Shown here one piece after another: positions 1-12,092 of a stretch of 64,000 nt of DNA. Position numbers and translations under genes: made by a program. Under the pieces are notes generated by a model that did no database searches, was not told the origin of the DNA, and worked only from the letters and a program-made list of their open reading frames with translations. Each line of letters starts with the position of its first letter. The first letter of the stretch is position 1. This DNA comes from Paracamarosporium sp. OC-R06-R3 (Eukaryota; Ascomycota; Dothideomycetes; Pleosporales; Didymosphaeriaceae): assembly GCA_019828545.1 (NCBI GenBank), contig JACVRA010000086.1, positions 464,503 through 528,502 of the forward strand. The letters run 5' to 3'.

Positions 1-1
1 T

Positions 2-1355
2 ATCATGGTACGGATAGCAAACGACAAGAACGTTGACCAGCTACTTGCGGAACTCAAGGAATATGCTATGGAAGTCGATATGGATTTTGTCCGGCGAGCA
101 GTCAAGGCCATCGGTCAAGTGGCCATCAAGATCGAAAGCGCGAGCGAAAAGTGTGTAAACACTCTTCTGGACTTGATCAACACCAAAGTAAATTACGTCG
201 TGCAAGAAGCAATAGTTGTGATTAAAGATATATTCCGAAAATACCCAGGATACGAAGGCATAATACCGACACTATGCCAGTGTATTGACGAGTTGGATGA
301 GCCAAATGCCCGAGCATCGCTCATTTGGATAGTGGGCGAATACGCTGAGAAGATCAACAACGCTGGAGAAATACTCACTGGCTTCGTAGACACCTTTGGC
401 GAAGAGTTTACACAAGTATGTGGATTTCTATTGTTCAATTTGAGGCTAACAATGGCTACAGGTACAACTACAGATCCTCACCGCGGTTGTTAAACTGTTC
501 TTGAAGAAGCCGGACCAGTCCCAAGGTCTAGTGCAAAAAGTCCTGCAAGCAGCAACTGCAGAAAACGATAATCCTGATATTCGCGATCGAGCATACGTCT
601 ACTGGCGACTATTGTCCAGCGACCCCCAAGTCGCAAAGGTACGCACCAGAGCGTTAGCACCAGAGGCTTTACTGATTCTCTGTAGAACATTGTCCTTTCC
701 GACAAGCCTGCAATCACCACTACCATCCAATCTATGCCTCCTCAGTTACTAGAGCAGCTTCTTGCTGAGCTCTCAACACTCGCTTCAGTGTACCACAAAC
801 CTCCGGAGGCGTTCCTTGGTCAGGGTCGATTTGGCGCGGAAGCCATGCAAAGAGCCGCCATCGAGTACGTATACAATCTTTCAACCGTTTAATGCCAACT
901 AACAACATTGTAGGGAACAACAAGAGAATGCGCGCGAGAACCCGATTGCTGCCGACGCCGTCGCGGCGGCGGCTTCCGGAGGTCAAGCACCACCTCAATC
1001 GAACATTGAGAACCTCCTCGACATCGATTTTGACGGCTCCGCACCTGCATCATTACAGAAGCAGCCTGGTTCTGGTGAATCAGGACTGGAAGGTCTGGCT
1101 GGCACCCCTCAGCGTGTTGCCTCACCTGCGACAGGAAATGCTGCGCCTGCATCAACCATGGACGATCTGCTAGGCCTCTTTGGAGACGGCGGTGCTGGAG
1201 GGGCACCACCTGCGGCTCCCATGACCAACGACGACATCATGAACGGCTTTGCGAGCATGAACTTGTCTGGAAGCACTCAGCCTCCGCCGCCACAGCAGCA
1301 AACGAGCGGGCAATCCGCACCAAAGAGCAATCAAGAGCTGCTAGACTTGTTCTAA
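2..1355 (+). CDS. APL2: AP-1 complex beta subunit (beta-adaptin), 5' partial
   Basis: This is the C-terminal 403 residues of a large clathrin-adaptor subunit; the gene starts before the window. Exons are 2-415, 462-638, 686-864 and 914-1355. The product is the end of the HEAT-repeat trunk (for example [19 protein letters not shown]) followed by a disordered hinge rich in Ala, Gly, Pro and Gln. The hinge carries clathrin-box-like motifs: NLLDID near fragment residue 290, DDLLGLF, and LLDLF as the last five residues. There is no ear (appendage) domain, as I recall for fungal AP-1 beta subunits. By family knowledge it works in the AP-1 heterotetramer in clathrin traffic between trans-Golgi and endosomes. 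AP-1 is preferred over AP-2 from the trunk sequence. The ATG at position 5 is internal, not a start. Confidence 0.9.
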
Positions 1356-1739
1356 AAGTGTCTCGGGAGGCCATAATCATGGGTTTTTGTTGGGCGAAAA
1401 GCGGTCGATAGCATTTGAGGGCGCACTGTGGGCTGCAGGCTCCGTGTACGAGACTATGTAGAGAATGAAGAGGTAGTACTGTCCCTTGCTACCTAAGGTA
1501 GATATGTTATATAATACGTAGTGAAGTTGCAAGGGTGAACGTCGAGGCGCCATCGCGGGTGGCAAGCGAGACACGCTTGGCAACTGACGCAACCCAACCA
1601 GAAAGTGCTATCAAAGCTACTTGCTGCCTTGCAGGCTTCACCTCATATGGACCGCCCAAGCCGCGCGAAGCTTAAATAAGTTTCCCTTGCGAGCTTCTTA
1701 CCCTCTCCACTTGCTGCGCGTCGGTCCACTCAACCCGTC
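1356..1739. other. Intergenic: AP-1 beta 3' end and VID27 promoter
   Basis: 384 nt between two genes on the same strand. It must hold the terminator of the adaptin gene and the VID27 promoter. A pyrimidine-rich run lies just before the VID27 ATG. Nothing coding is visible. Confidence 0.6.
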
Positions 1740-4259
1740 ATGTTTATGCTCCGGAACCGTATGTTTGTTGTTTGCCCCGCCCCCGCCGTTGCATCGCGAA
1801 GCCACTAACACCTCTTTTCTATATAGTTAGCAAGATTGTCTTTGGCGATGCTTCCAAGGAGTCACTTGTAGAGATCTCGCAGGGCCAGTTGTACCTCGTC
1901 CGCCCGCGCTCCGTTAAGGGCTATTCGGAGCTCATCTTCAAGGACGCGGCAGCTACCATCCGCCGCACCGGTCAGGAGTTCCAGTACCAGCTTGTCATAC
2001 AACGCGCATACGAGGAAGGCGAGGAGGACCTACTCGACGAAGAGGGCCAAGAAGACGGCGGAGTAGACGCGCTCGGTGGGGACAAGGACGAGAAGACATT
2101 CCTGCTAGACGAGAGTCTACAGTTCCGCACCGACGCTCGATCGACGGGCGAGCAGATATTCGCTTGGAGAGACCTTAGCGGCGACGTTGGTGATCTGTGG
2201 GAGTTTGTGTGCGACGCCTCAGTCAAGCCAGAGACTGCCCTCCTGTTTGAGCGTACGGCCCTTGAGTGTCAGTACGAGCGCAAGTACCGCCGAAGCCACG
2301 AGACGGCGACAGAGGAAGACCTTGAGGCTCTAGCTTACTACGAAGAGCCCATTCCGGACGCAAGCCCCGTCGCAAGCCCCACCGGTAAATCGCCCAAACT
2401 TCTCGAAACTCCTACCGCAGCCGAACTATTTCCAAACACAACACAAGAAAACATGGCGAAGAAGGCAGCAGGCAAGGGCGTTGTGCCGAAGGAAGAGGAG
2501 CCGACGGCAGCACCACCTGCTGCTGCTCAACCAGACGCCGTAGGAACCCTCGCAGAGGCTGTTGCCGAGCTCCACCTTTTCGACTTCCCCTCAGGTACCT
2601 TCATTTTGCAAGATGCCAAGGTACACGCCACGGTGACCGAGATTGGAAACTGGGAATATTGGCTGCACATTGTTGGCGACGAGCGCGAATGGCTTGGCCA
2701 ACCCATAGTAGACGACATCAACCCTGTCTTCAACTTTGAGTTTAAGTCGTTCATCTTCAACCACTACATGGAAGATGGCTCGGCTTACTCTTGGCTCCTC
2801 CGCTTCAATGAACATGAGGAACTAGAGCACTTCCAGCATGGCGTTATGCAAGCTCTATGGGAACATCTGAACCAGACCAAGTGGGGCAAAGTGAAAGACA
2901 CTGACCGCGACTATGTACTCGAAGCCTTCAATGATCTTACTATGGAGGACGCACCTGATGAGGAGGAAGAGGAAGAGGAAGAAGACTTCGAGGATGCAGA
3001 CGAAGGTCAACGCAGCGAACACTATGACGAGGATGAGGATGAAGATGATGTCGAGACTGATCCACAGGATGGAGGTGTTAACTCTCAGCTTGCTGTGGGA
3101 TACAAGCACGACAGGTCATTCGTCGTTCGCGGCAACAAGATTGGCGTGTTCAAGCATACTCCGGACAACCAGCTTTCATTTGCCACCACCATCTCCAATA
3201 TCAAGACCCCGAAGGGCAAAGACTTTAGCCCAAACAAGGTCATGCTGCACCAGCAAGATCAGAACATGATCCTGCAGAATCTGGACAACCCTAATTCACT
3301 CTTCCGAATGGATCTGGAGACTGGCAAGGTCGTAGACGAATGGAACGTGCATGACGATATTCCAGTCAAAGTGTTCGCTCCGGAGAACGTAAGTGCTCAC
3401 ATCAAAAACATCTAAGTTTGTGTAGCTAATTGCAATCTAGAAATTTGCTCAGATGAGTGGTGAACAGACTTTCCTAGGTCTGTCCGGCAACGCCTTGTAT
3501 CGCATCGATCCTCGCCTGGCAGGTCACAAGCTTGTTGACGATCAGTACAAACAATACACCACAAAGAACGCTTTCTCTGCAGCCGCGACGACCGAAAAGG
3601 GCCACATCGCTGTAGCCTCGGAGAAGGGCGACATCCGCCTCTACGATCGCCTGGGCATCAACGCAAAGACTCTGATCCCCGCCCTCGGCGACCCCATTAT
3701 TGGTATGGACGTTTCAGCCGACGGTCGCTGGGTACTCGCCACGACGCGCACATATCTCCTTCTCATCGATGCCCTCCAAAAGGGAGGCAAGAACGATGGC
3801 AAACTTGGCTTCGAGAAATCTTTCGCCAAAGACGACAAGCCGCAACCGCGCCGCCTAGCCCTGACCCCCGCGCACGTTGCCCAATTCCAGCACGAAACCC
3901 GCGCACCCATCTCCTTCACGCCTGCGCGCTTCAACACGGGTCTCGACTCAGAGGAGACGACCATCATCACGGCAACGGGTCCCTTCATCGTCACTTGGAG
4001 CTTGAAGAAGGTGCTTGCGAACCGCAGGGATCCATACAACATCAAGCGGTACGCGGAAGAGGTCAAAGCAGACAACTTCAAGTTTGGCAGCGACAAGGGC
4101 ATCATTGTCGCGCTGCCGAACGAGGTCGATATGGTTGCTAAGCGGGCGCTGCAGAAGCCTACGCGCGAGAGCATTGCGATGGCGACGCGTGTGGGAACGC
4201 CCAGGAAGCAGAGGGGAAGTTACCTTGGACGAAACGATATCGTGAATAGTCCATATTAG
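1740..4259 (+). CDS. VID27: Vacuolar import and degradation protein Vid27
   Basis: Exons 1740-1758, 1827-3388 and 3441-4259 give a 799-residue protein, close to the length I recall for yeast Vid27 (about 780). The tiny first exon (MFMLRN) was chosen because its splice yields MFMLRNLSKIVFGDASKES, a typical Vid27 N-terminus. The N-terminal third is the conserved Vid27 head. Residues about 383-430 are an extremely acidic tract with runs of Glu and Asp. From about residue 425 to the end is the C-terminal Vid27 region, predicted in the family to be a WD40-like beta-propeller (SQLAVGYKHDRSFVVRGNKIG). Yeast Vid27 was linked to vacuolar import and degradation of fructose-1,6-bisphosphatase; its biochemical activity is not known. 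An internal ATG at 1772 belongs to the intron and is not the start. Confidence 0.93.
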
Positions 4260-7200
4260 GACGGTATAAGGGGCCACTTCTTTTTTCCCGAGATCTCGGA
4301 TTTGGTTTAGAGCCTGATGGAAGGAAAATGCGTACGCGTGGACACGGGATAACAAAGCGGGGCGAGCAAACATGCGGTGCGCGTGTGGATCCTCGTCCTT
4401 CAGCTCTGAAATGAGAGTAGGGAGTGAGGAGTGGGCAAGTGGCGTTTCTCCTTTTTCTTTTCTTTTCACTTCGTGGTAATTCACGACGGGATGGTTGGTA
4501 GGTTGGTTGTTTGTTCCATGATAAGGTAGATGTGGTATCGGTAGTTTTGATTCCCCCGCAGACGCAGGCAGACAGACGGACGGATATGGATGAATGGATA
4601 GTTTGGTAAATGATGAATGTTTTCTTATTCTTCTGTTCCAAGTCTATCGTTGTGCTTTTAACCAAGCTTGTGTGGGGGTAGAAGAAATGCGACTACGCTG
4701 GATGATGCAAGAGTATCTGGATGGATGACACGAGATCGTAGCACAATCTCTCTGGCTATTCCTTGGGGTGATGTTTACTTTTGGTTACTGACGTAGACTC
4801 TCACGTAGTTGGGCAGGCAGGTAGACTTGTGACATCACGTGTGTGTGTGTGTGTGTGTGTGACCTGATACTGATGTGGATACAAGGTATAACGTGTTCTA
4901 TTCTGTCTCTTTGAAACATGTCGACGTCTATCTATCTTAGCCCAGAGTCCATCCGGACGCTCGCAAGAACCGTGGGTAGTATCTTGCAGTGGACGTTTTT
5001 AGACTGGAAAGGTAGGTGGGGAGAGAAGACAGAAATGTTCGTCGGTCAGAATGTGTGAGTAGATGAGGATGAGTAGATTAGAGAACTAGTAGGTTGGGAA
5101 GGTAACGGGAGAGAAGAGCGTGTGCGTGACTATTGCGATGGAGTAGAGATGAAGCGAACATGTAGAGAGCGCAGAGATGTGTGTACCCAGTGAACAACGA
5201 TATTTTCACGTCTCACACGATGTCTGTTTAGAGCTACAGTGTTGCATATCATGATATTCCGACAGGAGCTTTCCTCGAGAATTTCACGTGTGTATGCATG
5301 ATGGGCGGTATGCGTATGTGAAGCCGTCGCCTTCGGAAAAGTTACCATGTTGGATTCTAAGAGAAGTATTAACGTGGGGCAATTGTAGCGATGGAGAGAT
5401 CGCTGGCTGCTACATATTTCAGGTCATGCGAACATTTGAAGTGAGGCGGTAAATGAAACCATACGGCTTGGCCATGGTATCTGGTGACATCTCTAATGTG
5501 GATCGTAATTTGCCGGTTCGTTTGTAGACATCCAGACGGATATATATCCACGGGTTCTAAAAACGATATGAATGTATATTTGTAATTGGTCTATGCCTGT
5601 CCTGCGGTTCCCACGTGTTCTCCCTCTCTGTGTAGCAGCTTGCCTGGGATGGGACTTTGTAGACTCACCGCTGCTCTCGAGAGGCATACAATATTGACTC
5701 ATCGGTGATGGCTGCTATAAAGGCGTGCTTCTTCCAAGATTTTTGCAGTGTGGCATCGATGATGTGCGGTTGTCGGCTCACCGCTTGAACGTAGGGCCTC
5801 ACCGCTTGGCTCCACAAATTACTCAGATGTTCAAATGCTGTACCATGAGGGTATGTGATAAGGTTGATATATTTTGGGACGGAAACGTCGCTGGTTTTGA
5901 GTATACCGCTCTTATGATGTCACTGTCTTTCTTGGTGAGCCCTTCGTATTGTGATCTTAGGCCTGTCTTGTCGTGGTTGTGGCTTATGACTCCGGTAGAG
6001 CTAGCTAGTCATGTAATGTCTCCGACCTCTGGTCGACGCTGTAAAATCAAAACAGGCAACGTGTGCGCAAAGCTCTCTTTGACAATGCAGATGCATTAGT
6101 TAGCTGTCGATCCGTTAGTGTGGGCTTCGTAGTGGCGGTGGGAAATATGCCGTCCCACGAAATCGTCGGAGTGACATATTCCGTGTTGGAGAATGAACTG
6201 CCAGTTGAAGACGCAAGTAGTTCAAGACCATGTGGTGCTTGCGGTTGTGAGTACCTGGAATGTCTTCATCTGCCGTCTTACTGTACCGATATGCTTCAAT
6301 AGGGAATTTACTCTGTGGCCGGGTGTTACATCGATCCACACAGGGACTCTCATCCTGGTAGCTGCAGCATGCTGTGCATGTTAGAGAGCGTCAGGCAGGC
6401 CATCTGTGCATACTGCATGGTTTTGACCGTTTGAGCTCATTTGGGGCATGGATATGCGACGTGTAACTGTTAGGCCTAAGACTAAGACTCGTTTAATTCG
6501 GTTTCCACAGCATTTAGTCCTGCCAAGGGGCTCCATGGCCGTGCTGGGTATCCATGGCCGTACGTAAGACAGATCCTTGGTCCCTGCATTCGAATTGGTC
6601 AGCCCTACGGCGACCGAACCGGGTGCAGCTGCCGGAGTGATACCCGGATCCAGCTCGACAACGAGGATCTGGCAATGGTCCAAGAGCCACGTGCACGTCG
6701 AGAACTAGTGAAACGGCGGGGACGATGTGTTTGATAGGTTCTGATGGAGCAGGAGCGCGGGAGCGTCTGTGATAAAGGTGGCATTAATCAGAAAATCATA
6801 GGATGAAACGAAGCATGAGTTTAGGAAGCAGTGTAGACGAAAAGAATACTTAGAATAAAGATGCTCCTGTCGCAAGAGTGGAGAGAGGCAGGAAAAGACG
6901 ATGATGAACGCCCATCAATCTTGCCATCTTAGTCAGTAATTGTTTGATGAGGCACGGGTTATCGATAATGGTAGTGGTAGCGCCGCCGAAGAGCCACGCG
7001 AGGGAGCCAGAGACCTTCTGGAAGATTACCCGGAACGTTGACGGATCAGGAACCGTGGCCAACAAGCCCGGTGGGCCGAATCCAGTGGTCCCAAATATTT
7101 TCCGAGGGTGAGGTACTTGGCTGGTCCAGGTATAGCCATGACTAGCTAGCACTGGGCCACCTCGGCTGCGCCTATGCGGATGGGAGATCGCGGCGCGCAA

Positions 7201-9036
7201 GTTTCACACTTGACGATGGACGATTGCATATTAGGCAGGGAATCCATTACCTGCCTCTTTCAGGAGCCCAACGGTGGCGCGTACAGCTTCGGGAAGGAGT
7301 CGAGCATGCAGGAGTTGAAGCGAAGAGAAAGTTTTCCACGGCACGTTGGAAGAGGGAGTTTCTCCGTGTGGGTACCCATTTCGTTCAGGACTGTGGGCCA
7401 CCGCACTCTGTCGTTCAGCTTGGTGAATTGGAAGCATTGGTAAGCTCTCCACGCGGCCGGAAGCGATTTTTGATGTTGTGGTTGTTGTTGTTGTTGTGGG
7501 CATCTGGAACAGGTAGATACGAGCAACACGTGCAGAGTTGGACAAGCGCAAAGGGTCCACGGTTGGGTCTGTTGTTGGTTCCACTCGGATGTTGCAGCGA
7601 AGTGGTGCGAGACGTGCAGCTCGGTCGGCTTTGCCGCATACAAACAACTGCAGCTATATAAAAGTGCGGCGGAGGCATGTTGGACTGCAAGTGCCCTGCA
7701 TATCTGTGACTGTAAAGGAGTGCAGCCGGGAGAGGCGTGCTCTAGCCGGAGGAGCCATGCTGCACCGAACACGAGAGAACCCAGTGCGGCGTTCACCAGC
7801 TTTGAGCTTGATAGCCGTGATTACCGTCGCTTGACCAGGGCATTCAACCCGGCAGGACGGCGAGGAGAAGAGTAGCTTCGTGGCAAGTGATGCGCGCAGT
7901 TCAGAGTCGGCTAATGTCCGCTTTCTGGATGCGAAGGGTGGAGGTGTGCCAACCCGCAGCGAGGACGAGGTGGACGCGGTGCGGCGTGGTCGACGGCGAT
8001 AGATATATGTACCGGCGTTTGTTGACTGGGTGTTTTCAAACGGCCGTCGAGGGTACCTGCAGCGCAATCAATCGATCGGCCTGCCATGACCTCAGACAGG
8101 AATCAGGGCGGCCCGTCCGTCCCAAAGTCGTCCCATGCCATGATCTTCGGCGTAGTGCTTCGGGGGAGGTGGCACCGGCGACGGACTCCCTCACCGCCTG
8201 GATGAAGCGGCCAGGGGTCTCTGGTGATCCGGCGACGCTGCTGAGTCGCGATGGGCTGCGTCATTGCGCCGACGCAGCGCGGCACGGCACTGCGCGCAAA
8301 TTTCGCGCGCGGCATGGCCAGGCGGCATGCGAGGCGTCCAGCGGCGCCAGGCAGACGACGAGGCAGAGGGTGGCCGTCCAGAGCCAACTCGCGCGGCGGA
8401 GAGGCAGCAGGCAGGCAAACAAAGGCAGAGGTGGTAGCGCCAGTCGGCCCGGCAGCGTGGCACGCCGGCGGCTGTTTGGGCGCTCGAGCTTGGCATCTCA
8501 GTAGTTGCATCGACACCCGTGCCCACGACCGCGGCCAGGGCCTCGTCGAGCCCGCAAATGACAGTACCGCGGCCGCACGCCATGTACAACCTCTCCCACT
8601 GCCTCTCTCTGGCGTCCTAGCCTCTGCTGCAGGCTCTGCCCCGGCGTCCCCCCCACAGCGGTCCCTCTGCATGTTCGATCCGCTAGCCCTGTCATCATGG
8701 CCTAGAGGCCCCGTTTCCCTGACCGACTGGCAGCAGGTGAGTGCTGTTGCCATCTCGTTTCCCTGCTCGTTTCTGTTGGATCCGTTGGCCTGTCGTGGGG
8801 ATCCCAATCGGCAACCTGCAATAATGTGGACTCCATATCCGTGAGCGGCCTTCAAAGACTGGCCCTATCCCTTCCCTTTTCAGCACCAGTCCTGAGACGA
8901 CCCTGCCCACGCCAGCTCTGTCAATCCTCTGCTATTCCTCCCCAGCGCCCCACATCCTTTATTGCACCCTTCTTAATACTCTGCGCCCTCCCTCTCCTTT
9001 CCATGTTGTGCACTTGACTTGAACCTCGTCGTCAAC
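4260..9036. other. Long gene-poor stretch before the permease
   Basis: 4.8 kb with no reading frame that resembles a protein family or splices sensibly. It holds the VID27 terminator, a GT microsatellite (4839-4861), a GTT run (about 7475-7497) and a GC-rich segment at about 8200-8650 in which many chance frames stay open on both strands. The last 200 nt are pyrimidine-rich and look like the permease promoter and leader. An unannotated non-coding RNA or lineage-specific small gene cannot be excluded. Confidence 0.5.
4839..4861. repeat. GT dinucleotide microsatellite
   Basis: An uninterrupted run of alternating G and T, about 23 nt, lies 580 nt downstream of VID27. It is a plain simple-sequence repeat and could be polymorphic between strains. 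Confidence 0.95.
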
Positions 9037-11138
9037 ATGGGCTCAGACGCAAAGACAGACTCCTATTCGGGCAACCCGTCCGTCCAAGGCAAGCCCGCAC
9101 AGTCCGCTCCATCCATTGCATCAAAATCGTCAAAGGGCGCAGAGCCCTCGCACCACGCTCCCAGCGCCCACAACATGGCAACCATCGCCGACGACGACGA
9201 TCGTCTGCTCACACGCATTGGATACACCCCAGTACGTCCTCGCTCATTCCTTTTCGCAATTTCGTTAACAGCAAAAGGTCCTCCAACGGCATTTTTCAAG
9301 ATGGTCAACAGTATCCTACGCCATTTCCATCTTGGGCGTGCTGGGTTCCGTGCCCGCAACCTTTGGCAGTCCAGTCGGCTCTGGAGGACCAGCTACCGCT
9401 GTCTGGGCCTGGATGATTGGCAGTATCATGGCCTACTGCATAGCCAGTTCAGGTGCGTCTTCCGATGCATGCGACAAGATATGACGCTAATATTTACGCA
9501 GTTGCTGAATTGGTTTCGGCATATCCTACCGCAGGAGGAATGTACTATGTTACAAAACACGTAGTTCCCAAGGACCGTGTTGCACCGTGGGCGTGGATTG
9601 TTGGTTGGTGCAACTTTCTAGGTCAAGCTGGCGGCGTGGCAAGTCTTGCATACACGATTTCCCAGATGATTCTGGCGACGGCGGTTATGCACTCCATTGA
9701 GGGCAGCGACGGCCTTCCCAAATTTGCCCCGTAAGTTTAGATTGACTCATCGGCCGTTTTATCAAAACTGACATCATGCAGGACGGCAGTACAAACAGTC
9801 TTGCTTGCGATCCTCATCTTGTGTTTGTTTGGCACCATCTGCTCTTTTCCTACTCTATGGCTTCACAAGGTCATTTTGTGGTTCGCTCCCATCAACAGTG
9901 AGCGCCTCTTCCATTCCAACAAAGCTAAGCTAATCGTCTGGCAGTCCTTGCGTCGATTGCTATTTGCATTGCTCTGCTCGTCCTCACTCCCGAAAAACAA
10001 AGCGCCAAATGGGTCTTCACAGAATTCACAGATGGTTCTGGCTGGGGCAGCAAGGGATTCTCCTTCCTATTAGGGTTCGTTTTCTTGCCACCACGTCGGT
10101 ATGCAAGTCTAACATCAGCAGTTTCCTCTCGGTTGCATGGACTATGACGGATTATGATGGTACCACGCAGTGAGTCTATCAACACGTTTGCATGTCAGCC
10201 TCGCTAACGTCGGTTCCACAGCATGTCGGAGGAAACGCACGATGCCGCCATTCGAGGCCCCGTCGCCATTAGGGCTGCCATCCTCGTGTCTGGAGTAGTC
10301 GGCTGGATGCTCACGGTCACCTTCTGCTTCTGCATGTCAGACTACGACGGAATCATGGCTACGCCAACCGGACTCCCCGTTGCACAAATCTTCCTAAACG
10401 CAGGTGGCAAGACCGGAGGGACGGTCATGTGGTTCTTCGTCATCCTAGTTCAGTTTTTCACTGGTTGTTCTGCAATGTTGGCAAACTCGAGGATGGCCTG
10501 GGCTTTTGCTCGTGACGCTGCCTTCCCGTTTTCGGAGTAAGTTGCAGCCCTATTTTGATCGGTGAGCGCAAGGCTGATGTGAGACAGTTTCTGGGCAAAG
10601 GTAAACAACGTCACGGACACGCCCATCAATGCCGTTTGGCTCGTCGTGATCTTCTGCAGCTGCCTCAACATGATTGGCATTGGAAGCACCTTGACCATCC
10701 TGAGCATCTTCAACATCACGGCCCCAGCGCTCGATATCAGCTACATCGCCGTCATCGTCGCCCACAGATGGTACGAAGGCAAGGTTCAATTCCACCCAGG
10801 GCCATTCACCATGGGCCGGTGGAGCAAGCCAGTCAACGCGATTGCTGTTACGTGGGTGTGCTTCATCAGCGTGATCTTGTTCTTCCCCACGGTAAGGCCA
10901 GTCACAGCTACAAATATGAATTACGCGATCTGCGTAGCCGGTTTCATTGGTTTCTTCAGCATGATTTGGTGGTACGCAGGGGCACGCAAGTAAGTTATCT
11001 CATCCCTATCAGCAACTGTTGCTAACCTTGGCTTGCAGGAGATACACGGGACCCCGCACAACAGACATTATCGATGAATTACCACAGGAAGATCCGCATG
11101 CCATCCTGAGCGATTCGGAACGCTACTACGAGCCTTGA
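9037..11138 (+). CDS. APC-superfamily amino acid/GABA/choline-type permease
   Basis: Nine exons (9037-9231, 9278-9452, 9502-9730, 9782-9897, 9945-10074, 10122-10169, 10222-10536, 10588-10989, 11039-11138) encode 569 residues. The hydrophilic N-terminus is rich in Ser, Ala and Pro. It is followed by about twelve hydrophobic segments, including VSYAISILGVLGSVPATFGS and the family block SVAELVSAYPTAGGMYYVTK. FSDFWAKVNN and INAVW lie in the second half. This matches fungal permeases of the amino acid/choline transporter family (UGA4/HNM1-like), proton-coupled importers at the plasma membrane or vacuole; the substrate cannot be read from sequence. The first acceptor is ambiguous: 9277 gives a 46-nt intron, while 9271 would add Gln-Lys but leave only 40 nt and put the branch point too near. 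Confidence 0.9.
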
Positions 11139-11811
11139 CGGCGTTCTACTCCTGCGATCCGCCCTAATCGCGCGATGCACTCAGCCATTCCATGCATTCG
11201 CTGCAGCCATTTCACGCATAAGCATAGGGACACGAGCTCCCGCATTCGTCCAACGTATATTGCATGCTGCACACGTCTCCCAAGGCGTTAGCTTCACGAA
11301 TCACGGCCTTTGACGCAGCTCCCCAGACCAGGCTCGCACGTTGCAGTGCAGCACCAGGGTTAAGCGGAGCAATCACGCGTGCTCGCACACACACGCCACA
11401 ACAACGCACAGCGCCCGCCTTTCCCAGTCCAACAGCGGCCGTCCCCGTCTCGACTCCCAGGGAAATGGCAGATCGCTCGGCGTTAGCTGTTGGTTTTCTT
11501 CACCCTCTAGGGTTGAGGGCTTTGTTTTCTCCAACCATGTCTCGTTTCACGCGCCTCGCTCCGGAGTTGCGGAGTTATTTGTCTTTGCTTTTCTTTGTTT
11601 CTGCGGCAAGCGCGTCTCGCAGCGTCTTGCTTGCTCTTGCACGCTACTTACTCATCGGCATACACGTTGCACTGGGCTTACGGACGGCTTACGGCAGAGT
11701 GGCCTGGTGCTCCTCGTACATAGATAGACTAAAGATACCCTGGGTTGGGAGGAAAGAGGCACACGCGATGGATTGATAGACAAATGCATTGATAGATGGA
11801 CGGACGGGTGG

Positions 11812-11884
11812 ACACGGCACGGCACGGCACAGCGCATTCGGCATGGCATAGCATAGCATGGCATGGCATGGCATTGCATCTGCA
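11812..11884. repeat. Pentanucleotide tandem repeat (GGCAC / GCATG / GCATA)
   Basis: GGCAC occurs about three times in a row, then after a short break GCATG and GCATA units alternate for about 45 nt. This looks like a degenerate minisatellite built from closely related 5-mers, probably grown by slippage. It lies 700 nt downstream of the permease. Confidence 0.85.
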
Positions 11885-11995
11885 TCGTCGCGCTTGATAA
11901 TCACACAACGAAAGAATTTGACTCTTTGTTTAGTCACGGCTGTTCGCAATCGCGGCCCCGGGTTGCATTCGTGCATCCCCCACGATGAGGTGCCC

Positions 11996-12092
11996 CCACC
12001 ACCCTGACCACCACCCTGACCACCACCGTCTCGCTCTTGGCGCCTGCAGCCCGCTGCGTGTCGTGTCGTGGCCTGTCGTGGCCTGTCGTGGC
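11996..12092. repeat. Two adjacent short tandem repeats (12-mer CCACCACCCTGA, 10-mer GTCGTGGCCT)
   Basis: Positions 11996-12027 hold about two and a half copies of a CCACCACCCTGA-like unit. Positions 12065-12092 hold about three copies of GTCGTGGCCT. Both are exact or nearly exact, and neither sits in a supported gene. Confidence 0.8.

Noticed and set aside
7224..7834. Several overlapping frames of 90-180 codons on both strands
   Set aside because: They cross a GTT repeat and show no splicing, no domains and no consistent strand.
8103..8855. 250-codon minus-strand frame upstream of the permease
   Set aside because: It lies in a GC-rich patch where several frames are open at once. The product is Arg/Ala/Cys-rich without domains, signal or splice partners.
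11264..11776. 170-codon plus-strand frame after the permease
   Set aside because: Ala/Ser/Arg-rich, no start context, no domain, and it overlaps another frame of similar quality.
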